Both the position numbers and the translations under genes were made by a program. DNA of 64,000 bases from Nocardia abscessus (lineage in GTDB: Bacteria > Actinomycetota > Actinomycetes > Mycobacteriales > Mycobacteriaceae): assembly GCF_015477775.1 (NCBI RefSeq), contig NZ_JADLQO010000004.1, forward strand, positions 1 to 64,000, read 5' to 3'. This document shows positions 24,408 through 34,007 of this stretch, piece after piece; position 1 is the first letter of the stretch, and the number at the start of each line of letters is the position of its first letter. The notes beneath the pieces were generated by a model, which saw only the letters and a program-made list of their open reading frames with translations, had not been told where the DNA came from and made no database searches.

Positions 24408-24623
24408 ATGCCCACCAGTTCCCTCGCTATCTATCAACTGATCGCCATGACCGGACAGGCGACGCATCAAGCGCCCCTAGTGCCGTTCACGATCTCGCAA
24501 ACGCACACCGTAATGCGCTACCGCGCTGCCTGCCGGGCGAGGCGCTGCCCGCGCAAGGCCGCCGCCCTCGACACGCTCGTCCAAGCCGGCCGGGTGGTGC
24601 CCTCCGAGACGAAGCCGCGGTGA
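24408..24623 (+). CDS. Small basic protein of unknown function
   Basis: ATG 24408 opens a 71-residue frame starting MPTSSLAIYQLIAM and ending SETKPR, with a compact basic motif CRARRCPRKAAALDTLVQAG. The frame extends upstream but the start chosen gives a natural protein beginning. GGAAAG lies somewhat far upstream. It is 6 bp before the first DUF4254 gene, so it is probably the first gene of that operon. The two cysteines five residues apart may bind metal; no family was recognised. Confidence 0.5.
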   Translation: MPTSSLAIYQLIAMTGQATHQAPLVPFTISQTHTVMRYRAACRARRCPRKAAALDTLVQAGRVVPSETKPR

Positions 24624-24629
24624 GCCACG

Positions 24630-25310
24630 ATGACCACACTGCCCAGTAGCGGCTCCCCGGACGACCACCTGCCCGATATCAGCAGCAGTGATCCGGCTGG
24701 AGTGACGCCGGAATGGGCGCCGGTCGAGCCGCTGCCGTCGAGCGAGATGCTGCTGGCGGCACTCGCTGGACCGATGCCAGTTACAGCCACGGACAGCCTT
24801 GATCCGGCGAGCGACTTGGTGATCTGCCAGGAGCGAAATCGGTTGGCGATCAGCGTGTTGGCGAGTGGCGCCGTCGCGGGCGAACGGGTGCAATCTGTTG
24901 CGACGGCTCTGGATTCGGCGCGAGAAGAACTCGACCTACTAGTGACGATCGTCGACGACGTTGTGGGCAATCGACTACTGCGCCGTCGGCGGGATGGGAG
25001 GCACCTTGCGGGCACGGATGGGGATGCCCGGCCTGTGTCGGTACATACGGAGTCGATCGGGGAGATCGCGGCTCGGATGGCCGCGCTGTGGGTCGTGCGC
25101 TTCCTACCTGGTCGGACGCTGTCGCAGGAGCAAGCGCGAGCCGCGCTGCGAGTGGCAGGGGAGCTAGACGCGCTGCGGGGGTACGCGGCTGTGCTGGGTT
25201 TGACGGTGCTCGAACTCGTCGGGTTAGCCATGATGGACTGCTCCGGGCAACGGGCGGAATCGTACGGTGATGCCGCGCAGGCCCTCTCGCGATCGGGGCG
25301 AGCGCAGTGA
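24630..25310 (+). CDS. DUF4254-like protein, first copy
   Basis: Product of 226 residues. The C-terminal 180 residues follow the DUF4254 pattern of Nocardia: EPLPSSEMLLAALAGP, ARE/Q-rich helix, LDSAREELDLLVTIVDDVV, then VHTESIGEIAARMAAL and a final helix. The conserved core HTE-x-(I/M/L)-G is shared with the two copies at 25942 and 26397. All-helical and probably cytoplasmic. The molecular function of the family is unknown. Compared with the other copies it carries an extra N-terminal segment of about 35 residues and lacks the usual LPxP before HTE. Confidence 0.65.
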   Translation: MTTLPSSGSPDDHLPDISSSDPAGVTPEWAPVEPLPSSEMLLAALAGPMPVTATDSLDPASDLVICQERNRLAISVLASGAVAGERVQSVATALDSAREELDLLVTIVDDVVGNRLLRRRRDGRHLAGTDGDARPVSVHTESIGEIAARMAALWVVRFLPGRTLSQEQARAALRVAGELDALRGYAAVLGLTVLELVGLAMMDCSGQRAESYGDAAQALSRSGRAQ

Positions 25311-25468
25311 CCGGCGAGCAGGCCGCCGCCTCGGCTGCGGCGGTCGCGGCGTTCAGCGCGGGAGCCGCACGAGGCCATCAGGTCGCCGCCCTCGAACTGG
25401 CAGAACTCGATGCCGCTCTGGACGCGGCGGCATGGCGCGTGTTCGAGGTTCGGGCGGTAGTGCGGTGA
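25307..25468 (+). CDS. 53-residue Ala-rich helical protein
   Basis: GTG 25307 overlaps the upstream stop as GTGA, and the stop (25466-25468) overlaps the next ATG as TGATG. The product is Ala-rich and probably one amphipathic helix (VTGEQAAASAAAVAAF at the start, FEVRAVVR at the end). Coupling on both sides strongly argues that it is translated. No family recognised. Confidence 0.55.
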   Translation: MTGEQAAASAAAVAAFSAGAARGHQVAALELAELDAALDAAAWRVFEVRAVVR

Positions 25469-25938
25469 TGTTCGAGAGATGTCACAGCGCGCGGGAGGTC
25501 GCCGAGGTGTACCGGCGGCGCGGGTTCATCGTGTCGTGCGCGTTCGATCGCGTGTTCCTGGTCGCGTCGCTGAGGTTGGGCGCGGTGACGATGCCCGCGC
25601 CGCTGGGTAGGCGGGTGCGGAAGGCACTGCTCGACACGAACAAGTTCGAGTCGGTGCCGGTCCTGACCCATGCCCGCCCGGATCGGGAGTGGGTGTTCGT
25701 GGTCGGTCCGGCCTGGGGTGCCGGAATGTCGACGCCGACCGTGGCGAGCCTGGAGGCGCAGGGGGTGCGAGTCCTCGACGCTCGGCAACGGATCTGGTTG
25801 CCGATGACCGATCACCCGACCGGTTGGCATTGGATCTCCGAGCCGGTCGACGCCACATCGATCCCGTCGCGCACCACCGTGGCGTGCCGCGCCCGCGACC
25901 TCCTCAGCCCCACGCGGGCGTCCCGGGCGCGGAGGTGA
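25468..25938 (+). CDS. Hypothetical protein, conserved-looking
   Basis: ATG 25468 is coupled to the preceding stop (TGATG); product 156 residues. It begins MFERCHSAREVAEVYRRRG, a start seen in actinobacterial small proteins that share an N-terminal helix followed by a beta-rich domain (FIVSCAFDRVFLVASLRLGAVTMPAPLG, then WVFVVGPAWG). It may be a primase-associated or nucleotide-handling accessory domain, but no catalytic motif is visible. The C-terminus is basic and probably disordered. Confidence 0.6.
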   Translation: MFERCHSAREVAEVYRRRGFIVSCAFDRVFLVASLRLGAVTMPAPLGRRVRKALLDTNKFESVPVLTHARPDREWVFVVGPAWGAGMSTPTVASLEAQGVRVLDARQRIWLPMTDHPTGWHWISEPVDATSIPSRTTVACRARDLLSPTRASRARR

Positions 25939-25941
25939 GTG

Positions 25942-26397
25942 ATGGCCTCCACCCCAGACGAGGTTGTGCGGATTCTGCCGTCGGGGGAATCGCTGCTCTC
26001 AGCTATCCGTGGCCATCACGCCGACGCGCACCGGCTGACACGGTTCGCCGCCGAGTTCGGGAGGCTGTACCAGCGCTCCTCGGCGTGGTTGGGGTGCGGG
26101 TGTCAGTGCGGCAGGGACGAACTCGTTCTCGCTGTTGATACGTGGGCGGCCATGCATCTGCCGGTTCCGCGTTCGGGTGCGCGGTTGCACACCGAGACTC
26201 TCGGCGCGGTCATCGACCGCCTCGCGCGTAGCCAGGTGCGCGCCTACCACCTGTTGATGACTGTGGATGATGTGGCAGATCCGCAGGTACACGCGGCCTG
26301 GTATCGGCTGGCGGAGCTGGTGGATGGCTACACCGATCTTGCCGACGCGCTGACTCAGCGGTCGGTGCGGTTGCCCGCGCTCGGAGACGGTGGCTGA
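25942..26397 (+). CDS. DUF4254-like protein, second copy
   Basis: ATG 25942 with GGAGG six bases upstream; 151 residues. It keeps the core LPVPRSGARLHTETLGAVIDRLARSQVRAYHLLMT, the DUF4254 signature, preceded by a helix containing two close cysteines (LGCGCQCGRDELV) that the other copies lack and that might bind a metal. The stop overlaps the next DUF4254 gene as TGATG. Confidence 0.75.
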   Translation: MASTPDEVVRILPSGESLLSAIRGHHADAHRLTRFAAEFGRLYQRSSAWLGCGCQCGRDELVLAVDTWAAMHLPVPRSGARLHTETLGAVIDRLARSQVRAYHLLMTVDDVADPQVHAAWYRLAELVDGYTDLADALTQRSVRLPALGDGG

Positions 26398-26834
26398 TGA
26401 GACCTGTGCTGCCGGGCAAGCACGAACTGCTGATGGCCTGCCGGGGCTTCCCGCTGCCCGCCGACGACCCGGTGCTGAGCGCGGCTGCCGAACTGGCCGT
26501 GCTGCATCAGCGGCGTGAACAGACAGCGTGGGAAGCCCTGGCGGTGATCGACGCGCACCGTTCCCGGTTGATGGACACCATCGACACCTGGGTTCAGGCG
26601 GTGATCCCGCAACCGGTCCCCGGCGCGCGGGTACACACCCAGACGATGGGCCAGGTCATCGACCGCCTCGCCCAGTTGACCGCCCACACCTACACCGCGC
26701 TGGCGGGCGCCTCCGAAGAGGTGTTCTGGCAATCAGCGGAAGTGGTAGACGACCTCGCCATCGCCTACACCGACCTGGTCGAAGAACTCCTCGCCGGTAC
26801 CCGCCGCTTACCGACGACCACGACCTCGGCGTAG
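26397..26834 (+). CDS. DUF4254-like protein, third copy
   Basis: ATG 26397 overlaps the previous stop; 145 residues. It is the most canonical copy: LPGKHELLMACRG, LAVLHQRREQTAWEALAVIDAHRSRLMDTIDTWVQ, then PVPGARVHTQTMGQVIDRLAQLTAHTYTAL and a final helix. It reads HTQ where the second copy has HTE. Three tandem, diverged copies suggest a hetero-oligomeric complex or a dose requirement. Function unknown. Confidence 0.8.
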   Translation: MRPVLPGKHELLMACRGFPLPADDPVLSAAAELAVLHQRREQTAWEALAVIDAHRSRLMDTIDTWVQAVIPQPVPGARVHTQTMGQVIDRLAQLTAHTYTALAGASEEVFWQSAEVVDDLAIAYTDLVEELLAGTRRLPTTTTSA

Positions 26835-26941
26835 CCCGCCGCTCGGCTTCTCACCTTCCCCTTACCTGCACGCGGCTTCGGTTCCACGTCGCCCGTGCAG
26901 CTACCACCACTACCACCCATTTTGATGAAGGGAGCAACCCC

Positions 26942-27508
26942 GTGTCCGCGAATCCTGATCTTCGTGACCGCCCCGATCCGCTGCCGAGTATGGATCGGCT
27001 ACTGCGGGTGTGGGACGGGGTGGAGAAATCGACGTCACCGCTGGAGCACGCCACCCGCGTGTTCCTTACGGTGTGGATTCTCCAGTTCGAGGGGATCGAC
27101 CTGCGCACGGTCGAGGACTGGAGCTTCACCGACCATCAGGCGGCCGTGCGCGAGAAGGCCGTGGCGCTCGCGCGGGCCATCGATGACGAGGTGACCTGGC
27201 ATCTGGGAAATCGCCCGGAGCTGGTCACGCTGGTCGATGACGATGCCGACGCGCCCACCGTGGGCGAGCTGCTCGGCCACATCACGATGTATGCGGCCCT
27301 GTTCGACAAATGGCCTCCCGGCCACGACCAGATCCCGTTCGCTCCCACGTTCATGATGCTCGGCCGCCTCTACGACGCGCTGGTCACGAACGTGGTGACC
27401 GGCAGCGCCCGCCAGCCTCGCCGCCGCTCCCACGGTGCGCCCCCGATCCCCGAACCCCGCCGCGTCGACCTGATCGCCGCGCCGCCGCATGGACGGTGGC
27501 GACCGTGA
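26942..27508 (+). CDS. Hypothetical protein of the DUF4254 operon
   Basis: GTG 26942 with GAAGGGAG upstream; 188 residues. It is predicted soluble and helical (DRLLRVWDGVEKSTSPLEHATRVFLTVWILQFEGIDLRTVEDW), with an acidic middle (LVDDDADAPTVGELLGHI) and a basic C-terminus. I recognise no catalytic motif. A 107-bp gap precedes it, so a second promoter is possible; its stop overlaps GTG 27505, the start of an in-frame extension of the next gene. Confidence 0.65.
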   Translation: MSANPDLRDRPDPLPSMDRLLRVWDGVEKSTSPLEHATRVFLTVWILQFEGIDLRTVEDWSFTDHQAAVREKAVALARAIDDEVTWHLGNRPELVTLVDDDADAPTVGELLGHITMYAALFDKWPPGHDQIPFAPTFMMLGRLYDALVTNVVTGSARQPRRRSHGAPPIPEPRRVDLIAAPPHGRWRP

Positions 27509-27618
27509 TCCGGTTCCCGCTGGCCGGTGACCTGCGCCGCACCGTCACCATCCGGCCCTATGCGCCACCCCAGCCCTCACAGCACAACCTGTTTGACCCC
27601 GATGAAGGAGAGCCGAAC

Positions 27619-28557
27619 ATGCCCGACCATGTCCTCTCGACCGACCTGTGGACTACCCAACCCGAACCCGCGACTGGTGGACTGGTGATGCTGTCGACCG
27701 ACATCGCCTATGACCCGGACGATTTCGTGGCGTTGGTGCTCGCGGCGCGGCTGGTGCCACCGAGCCAGCTGGTGGTGGTGACCGCGGACGAGGTCGGCGG
27801 CCTGCGCGCGCAGTTCGCCCGCCGCGTGCTGGACTCGCTCGACCGCAGCGAGGTACCCGTCGTCGAAGGTATCGACCTCGGCGGCAAGCGCCGGTTCCTG
27901 CCCGATCCCGGCCAACAGATCCCCACCTACAGACGCCCGACACCCGAGGAACGCGAGAACCGTCACCACGCGATGATCGATGCCGTCACCGACATGATCG
28001 CCTCGGCTGACGGCCCGGTGCGGTGGGTGGGGTGCGGTCCGATGGCCGAGTTGGCCGCTGTGCTCACCGCCGCACCGGAGTACGCCGAGCAAGTGGTCGT
28101 CACCCAGATGGGCGGGTGGCTCGACCACTACCGCGACCTCGAACGCGCTTCCCACAACTTCCACACCGACATGAGTTCGGCCGGCCTCGCCCTGCGAGTG
28201 CTGTCCCGCCCCAGACTGGTCATGTCCGAGCACACCAACCATCCCGCCATCCGGGTGACCGAGGACTGGACACTCATCGACGCCCTCAACGCCGATTCCG
28301 CCCCGGAATGGGCGCGATGGCTGTCCACACATTTCCACCGCTGGTCCGCTATCAAGGACGGCTCCTGGATGCACGACCCCCTCACCCTGTCCGCCGCCCT
28401 CGGCTATCCGTTCGTGACGTTCACCAGCGAACGGATCCGCATCGGCCACGACGCACGCCTGTACCGCAACCCGTACGGACGCCCCGTGCAGGTATCGGCC
28501 GAGGTCGACTACGAAGGGTTCCGGGACTGGATGCAGTCGGTGGTGACGTACTGGTGA
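27619..28557 (+). CDS. Nucleoside-hydrolase-like protein
   Basis: I choose ATG 27619, which has AAGGAG eight bases upstream; an in-frame GTG at 27505 coupled to the previous gene would add 38 residues. Product 312 residues. The Ca-binding aspartate cluster of inosine-uridine hydrolases is recognisable as STDIAYDPDDFVAL, and the later active-site segment as MGGWLDHYRDLERASHNFHTD (E..N...D). VGCGPMAELAAVL matches the GPLTNLA region. The first motif departs from DTDPGxDD, so activity is not certain. The likely reaction is N-glycosidic bond cleavage of a nucleoside or a related compound. Confidence 0.72.
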   Translation: MPDHVLSTDLWTTQPEPATGGLVMLSTDIAYDPDDFVALVLAARLVPPSQLVVVTADEVGGLRAQFARRVLDSLDRSEVPVVEGIDLGGKRRFLPDPGQQIPTYRRPTPEERENRHHAMIDAVTDMIASADGPVRWVGCGPMAELAAVLTAAPEYAEQVVVTQMGGWLDHYRDLERASHNFHTDMSSAGLALRVLSRPRLVMSEHTNHPAIRVTEDWTLIDALNADSAPEWARWLSTHFHRWSAIKDGSWMHDPLTLSAALGYPFVTFTSERIRIGHDARLYRNPYGRPVQVSAEVDYEGFRDWMQSVVTYW

Positions 28558-29453
28558 TGTCCCCCACCTGCGGCCAGACAACCCAACTGGCCTGTGACCC
28601 GGACACGATCCGGGCGCGTGAGCGCGCGGTCAACGCCGAGCTGTCGGGGCCGACACACGCTCGCGTCCTCGATGCTCTGCTACCCGCCGACCTCGACCGC
28701 CCTTACGACCCCGACCAGATATCCGGCAAGGACAACTTCGCCTGCGACCGCGACATGACCGCCCTGTTGGACCGTCGCGCGCCGGGATTCCGGGCCAGCG
28801 TCCACGCCGGGCACATGTTCTTACTGCGCGCGGTAGCGGAGCTGGCGCGGGCGGGGGTCTCACAGTTCGCTGTCATCGGGTGCGGGTTCCCGCGCAAACG
28901 CAACGTGCACACCGTTGCCCGCGAGATCAATCCGGCCGCCCACGTGCTCTACCTCGATGACAGCGCGTTAGTAGCGGCACACGGACGCGCCTTGCTCATG
29001 GCCGAATCCCGGTTCACCCGGGCCGATCCGGGTGACCCGGCCGCGATCCTGGACGCCATCGGCCACTCACACGGGCACACAGGCTGGCTGGACCCCCGCG
29101 AACCGATCGCGCTGGTTTTCGGGTCGCTGGTCCTGGAACAACTCGACGCACCCGGACAGGTAATCGCCGAGTTGGTCGCCGCACTGGCCAGCGGATACGT
29201 GGCAGTGACCCACATCTGCACCGACACCGACGTCGCCCGGCGCGCAGCCGCCGTCTACACCGCCCACAACCTCACACTGCGGCCCCGCACAACCCGCGAC
29301 GTCACGACCATGCTGACAGGTGTGGAATTGCTCGGCCCCGGCCTGACGGTCGCCCAGGACTGGACCCCCGACCACACCGCCAGCCCCGGCACGAGCGAGG
29401 CGAGCTGGCGCTGCTGCTGGGCCGCACTCGGAACCTGGGGAGCGACCCGATGA
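28557..29453 (+). CDS. SAM-dependent methyltransferase, DUF574 family
   Basis: ATG 28557 overlaps the previous stop (TGATG); 298 residues. DUF574 features are present: DRPYDPDQISGKDNFACDRDM, the SAM-binding strand FAVIGCGFPRKRNVHTVARE with NVH, HVLYLDDSALVAAHGRALL, and the later PIALVFGSLVLEQL. The family is abundant in actinomycetes and its methyl acceptors are mostly unknown. It is coupled at both ends, with the nucleoside-hydrolase-like gene upstream and a small gene downstream, suggesting modification of a nucleoside-derived metabolite. Confidence 0.82.
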   Translation: MSPTCGQTTQLACDPDTIRARERAVNAELSGPTHARVLDALLPADLDRPYDPDQISGKDNFACDRDMTALLDRRAPGFRASVHAGHMFLLRAVAELARAGVSQFAVIGCGFPRKRNVHTVAREINPAAHVLYLDDSALVAAHGRALLMAESRFTRADPGDPAAILDAIGHSHGHTGWLDPREPIALVFGSLVLEQLDAPGQVIAELVAALASGYVAVTHICTDTDVARRAAAVYTAHNLTLRPRTTRDVTTMLTGVELLGPGLTVAQDWTPDHTASPGTSEASWRCCWAALGTWGATR

Positions 29454-29797
29454 CACCCGAGGACCTACCGGGGCGCGGCGGCCGTGACGCAGCCCGGATC
29501 GCCCACCGCACCACAGTGCCCGCGATCCAGGACACCAACGTCGCCCACAGCGATTGCGCGGTCGATCCCGGCGACCTCAGTCCCGACGACGCGATACGCA
29601 CCCTCAGCGTCCACCACCACTGCCCATCGCCCTGTCGCCCACGTGAACGGGTGCTGTCAGTACTGGGTACCGAATACAGTGCGGGCGCAACACCGGGCAC
29701 GCGGCGGCCCGCGCGTGCACTGGACGAACTGGACCGACGGCTGGCCGAACTGATCCGCGAATACCTACGCCAAGTCGCAGAACGCGCCAACCAGTAG
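29450..29797 (+). CDS. Small hypothetical protein at operon end
   Basis: ATG 29450 overlaps the methyltransferase stop as ATGA; 115 residues. The first 75 residues look disordered with several His/Cys (HSDCAVDP, VHHHCPSPC) that might bind metal; the last 30 form a helix (RALDELDRRLAELIREYLRQVAE). It is the last gene before a strong hairpin. Confidence 0.65.
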   Translation: MTPEDLPGRGGRDAARIAHRTTVPAIQDTNVAHSDCAVDPGDLSPDDAIRTLSVHHHCPSPCRPRERVLSVLGTEYSAGATPGTRRPARALDELDRRLAELIREYLRQVAERANQ

Positions 29798-29813
29798 CCA
29801 CAGCCAGGACAGA

Positions 29814-29846
29814 ACGAGCCCGGACGGTACCACCGTCCGGGCTCGT
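29814..29846 (+). terminator. 14-bp perfect hairpin, end of the DUF4254 operon
   Basis: ACGAGCCCGGACGG and its exact reverse complement flank a 5-base loop, 16 bp after the last stop codon. The following bases (CTCATC) are only weakly pyrimidine-rich, common for high-GC actinobacterial terminators. Confidence 0.78.
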
Positions 29847-30222
29847 CTCATCACTGCCCGCAGTCCACATGTCGAATCTCATCGCAAAGACCACCCCACC
29901 CACCTGCGGCCCGGTGCATAACCGGGGCACCAGCAGAAAAGACCAACACCCGCCACTAGAGGTGGTAATCCGCGCCGATCACCAACCGTCCGCCCGAAAT
30001 CCGCAGGTCATCCCCCTTCCCATGTTCGACACGCCCCGCCCAAGGGAGATCTAAAACTGGGCGGTCTCATAGCACTGGACCGGGCCGCCGACGGACGCCA
30101 TGCTAGGCAGCCCGACCGAGGCCCTCACCTACCTCAACCGCCCGACATGACGGCGTCGACTACCTCGCCAAGCTTCGAAGCAGATCCGGGGGCACAGGCA
30201 CAGTGGCAGCGGGGGACATCTT
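29847..30222. other. Intergenic region
   Basis: This 376-bp stretch has no supported gene. Short frames on both strands lack ribosome sites. It separates the DUF4254 operon from the defence-like region and could contain an element boundary, but I see no direct repeat or tRNA end. Confidence 0.35.
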
Positions 30223-32403
30223 TTGGTGATTCTGTCGGCTGGCTCGCCTATTGTCGCCAGTGTGGGAGGACATCGCGCTGCGCCTGACGTTGTGGCGCAA
30301 CAGATTCAGTTCGCGTTGAGTAAAATGAGCGCCCGGAACGCACATCACGAGTTCGAGCAGTTATGTGAATACTTCGCACGCGAGCGGATAGATCAGAACG
30401 TCTTGCCTGCTACAGGACCGGTTTCGGCAGGTGGCGATCAGGGGCGCGACTTCGAGACCTTCCGAGGTGTCAGCGGTCGCCGGACCATGGTCGGCGCATG
30501 CACGCTGCAGAAGGCGAACCTTCCTCAGAAGATCAAGAGTGACGTCGCGGCGATCGTCGACGGACGTCCCGTCGACGACATCTATATCTTTTGCGCGGAC
30601 GACCTTCCGGTTGCGCACCGACACACGTTGGAGCGATGGGCCCAGGAGACCCACAACGTTCACCTCGAGATCATCGATGGCCATGGGCTCTCAACCCAAC
30701 TGGCAACGCCCGCACTATACGAGCATGCGAGGAAGTTCCTCCGCCTGCCCAGCTGGGAAATGCTCAGCGATACTGCTGTCCCTGAGGGGAAGCACTCGAC
30801 CGAGTGCATGCCGAACGAGCCCCCACGCTTCCAACCTGCATTGCCGCAGCCGCTGCACCTAGCCCAGGTACGCGACGCCATTGTTCCCCGTAATGGACTG
30901 CGTGGACGCGAAAAAGAGTTGGCCGAGCTCGGCCAGTTCTGCCGTGGCGAGGAATCGTACCTCTGGCTTCAAGCCGACCCCTGGGCAGGCAAATCAGCGC
31001 TGCTGTCATCATTCGCGGTAGCTCCACCCGCAGATCTGACCGTGTTCTGCTGCTTCATCACTGGTAGCCTTCCCCAGCAGAATGACCACTTCGCCTTCAC
31101 CGAGGCGGTTCTCGATCAGGTCGCAGCCTACCTGCCACACTATCGGCCGACAATCGATGCCACCACGACGAACCGCGATGGGCTTCGCCGCCAACTGCTC
31201 GATGCCGCGGCCGAAACAGCTGAGACCCAAGGCCGTAGATTGGTCCTGATCGTGGACGGGCTCGACGAAGATAACGGCGTACCACCTGTGAGCACATTGC
31301 TCCCGGCCAACCCTCACCCGAATCTGCGGATTATCGTGGCCAGCCGCTACGGCCCGCCACTTACCATCCCGCGTGGGCACCCACTCGAATCCTGCGAGCG
31401 TCGACGACTCGCCCCGTCCCCCCACGCGGAGAATCTCAAGCAGCAAGCGTTCAAGGAGTTGGACGAGGCCTTGCGATTCTCAGCCGCATCTTTGCATGTG
31501 CTCAGATTGATAACGGTCGCCAGAGGCTTGTCAACCGCGGAACTCGAAGAGCTAACGGAGCTGCCGCCATTCGAGATTCACCGAGTAACCTTCGAAATTG
31601 CAGGACGCAGCTTGCGTGCCAGTAAGACCTTGAACGACGACGCGGTATTTGCGCTCGCCCACGAGACGTTGCAGTGCGAGGCTGAACGCCACCTCGGCCG
31701 ACGATTGCTGAAGGCCAGCCTCGAGGAACTGAACTGCTGGGCTGAGCGGTATCAAGAGAAGCACTGGCCGGAAGACACGCCAGATTTCCTGCTGGAGCGT
31801 TACTTCGCCGCGCTGTCCTCCTGCAAGGACTTGACACACATGACAGTCCTGGCCCTCGACACTACCCGCCACGATCGCCTGTTCACGACAACCGGCACGG
31901 ACGCTGCGGCCGTGTACGAAATCCGGACTACTCAGCAGCACATCGTCGATAGCGGAAATGAGGATCTCCTCGCGATGGGTAGGTTGGCGATCCGTCGCGA
32001 TCGTCTCAAACAACGAGCCAGCCGGATCCCTGACCAATTGCCTCTGGCGTGGGCTGCTATCGGCGAGTTCGACCGTGCCGAGACCCTCAGCCGCATGTTG
32101 GCCAACTCGTCAGACGAGGCCAGCGCACTGCTGCTGCTGGTTCCTATACTGATCGCCCAGGGCGAACACAATCGGAGCCGACGACTCATCGAAGCCGCCG
32201 AAGCAATGCCGGACTCTGGTGCATCGCCTGACGCCCGCTTGCGAACTCTGGTCAGCATTGCTGAGTTATGGGCAGCCGCAGGAGATCACGATCGCGCTAT
32301 CCGAGCAGCACACAGCAGCGAGGTCTTCGCTATGGGAGACCCTCAGGATCTACGCATGGGTTCCTGTGGCGGAGCACGAACTCGGTCCCCAGGCAGCGAG
32401 TGA
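30223..32403 (+). pseudogene. Mrr-like nuclease/STAND NTPase, N-terminal part before a frameshift
   Basis: A 726-residue frame with non-ATG start at 30223. Residues about 34-110 resemble an Mrr/PD-(D/E)XK nuclease domain: NAHHEFEQLCEYFARERI, GGDQGRDFETF and CTLQK (the QxK variant). Residues about 230-400 form a NACHT/STAND ATPase with Walker A DPWAGKSALLSS and Walker B RLVLIVDGLDED. Helical TPR-type repeats start near 600. The frame ends at 32403 with an unnatural tail (GSCGGARTRSPGSE), while the repeat region continues in another frame from 32219. The whole looks like one antiviral-type STAND gene of about 1,250 residues with a one-base indel between about 32335 and 32400. Confidence 0.75.
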
Positions 32404-33973
32404 TCACGGGACCTCCTTCCCCCTGGATCCTCGCCCGCACAGAGTTTTTGAGGAATCACAGATGATGACGATGCTCTGTCGACTCGTCAAAGTGCATGCG
32501 AGAGCGGGTAATCGCGCTCATGCCCGCGAGATCGCCTCGATGATTGCAAAACTCGCGGACGGAAGTAGAGGGTCAGAACACCTAATCGGACTTCTCAAAC
32601 TCGCGCAAGCCTGCGTAGCCGTTGGCGACCCCACCCTCATTCGCCAGCTCATCGGCGAGGCGCAAGCACTGGCCGACACGATGGTCAACGACTATTCCGC
32701 TCATTTGGATGCCTTGGTTCGCCTCGCTGAAACCTGTGCAGTCGTTGGCGAACACGATCACGCTCGCAATCTCGTCGACCAGATCGAGTCGATTGCAAGC
32801 CTCGAAGACCTTCGAGTCGAAGCTCGCGATTCCGCATACGAACGTCTTGCACAAGCGTCGGTTTTACTGGGCACGTTCGATCATGCCGAAGATGTCGCCG
32901 GAAGGATCAGCGATCATCGCGTCCGCGTGCGGGTACTCGAAGGGCTCATCACGGCACGGCTACGAGCTGACGACGTCGATGATGCGCGGGCGACGCTCAG
33001 ACGGTTGGAGGCGGTCGTCAGTGAATGCGGCCCCAATGGCCGATTGGCCTCATTCACCCACCTCGCCATGGCGTTGGTCGCAACCGGCGATTACGAACGC
33101 GCAGAACTGATCGGCAAGACCCACCTCATCACCTTCAACCCGCGCTTCGGACCGCTCGGGCTGATTTGGCTGGTTCGCAATCTTGCTGAGGCAGGGGAAA
33201 GCCGTCGCGCTCGAAGTCTCATGGACCTGGCCGAGTCCCTTACCTACCGCAACAGCCCGCCCACGCTCGAGATGAACGAGCTCGAACAGTTAGTTACCGG
33301 GCTCGCCGCGGCGGGTGACACAGCGATGGCCGGCCAGCTGGTCGACCACGCCGAACGCTCTATCCGCGGTCTTGACAATCCCGACAAAGCGCTTGAGCGG
33401 CTCGTCCCGCTCTGGGTTCGTGCCAGTCATGTCGATCGAGCGGAGGCGCTTGCCCGCTCGTTCGCCAACCCTGCCCAGCAAGAATCGGCCCTGACCTCGT
33501 TGGCGCGACAGCTGGCCGCCACCGGGGATCAAACCCGTGCCGAGCGTATAGCTTCCGACGCCAGGATCCCCGCCTCCGATATCCGGCCGAATCCGAGTGG
33601 CGAATCGACAAGCACATGCATGATCAAGCAACTGATGGCAACCGGGGACTACGCCCAGGCCGAGAAACTGATCCCGCACCTACGCCATTGGGACCAGCGC
33701 ACAGCACAGATCGAAGTCGCTAAGGCATGGGCATGCTCTGGCGGTCTCGAACGCGCTGAATCATTCGCGAATTCTCTATCGCATCCGGACACCCGAGCAC
33801 GCGCGCTAACTGAAATTGCGAAAGAAGCACCTCGTGAAGCAGCGCGGCGTCTGATCATCAACGCGTGGTTTGCCGGACGGTGGTCAACACCCTTGAGTGC
33901 GCTAGCGAACATCGACCCGCCGACGTTGCGCGCAATCGCACACGATACCCTCGCCATGAATATCCGCCCGTAG
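32219..33973 (+). pseudogene. STAND/TPR protein, C-terminal part after the frameshift
   Basis: This 584-codon frame overlaps the preceding one by 185 bp in a different phase. Apart from its first 50 residues it is a series of about twelve 34-36 residue helical repeats (for example LVRLAETCAVVGEHDHARNLVDQIES and LVTGLAAAGDTAMAGQLVDHAERS), continuing the repeats of the upstream frame. In STAND defence proteins this region recognises the phage trigger. If expressed separately it would need the weak GTG start at 32219, so I treat it as the second half of one gene. Confidence 0.72.
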
Positions 33974-34007
33974 CGTCCCGAATCACTCATCAACCGACTA
34001 CGCGAGC

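Noticed and set aside
32219..32403. Programmed frameshift inside the STAND/TPR gene
   Set aside because: No slippery heptamer or downstream pseudoknot was seen in the overlap; a simple indel or sequencing error is more likely.
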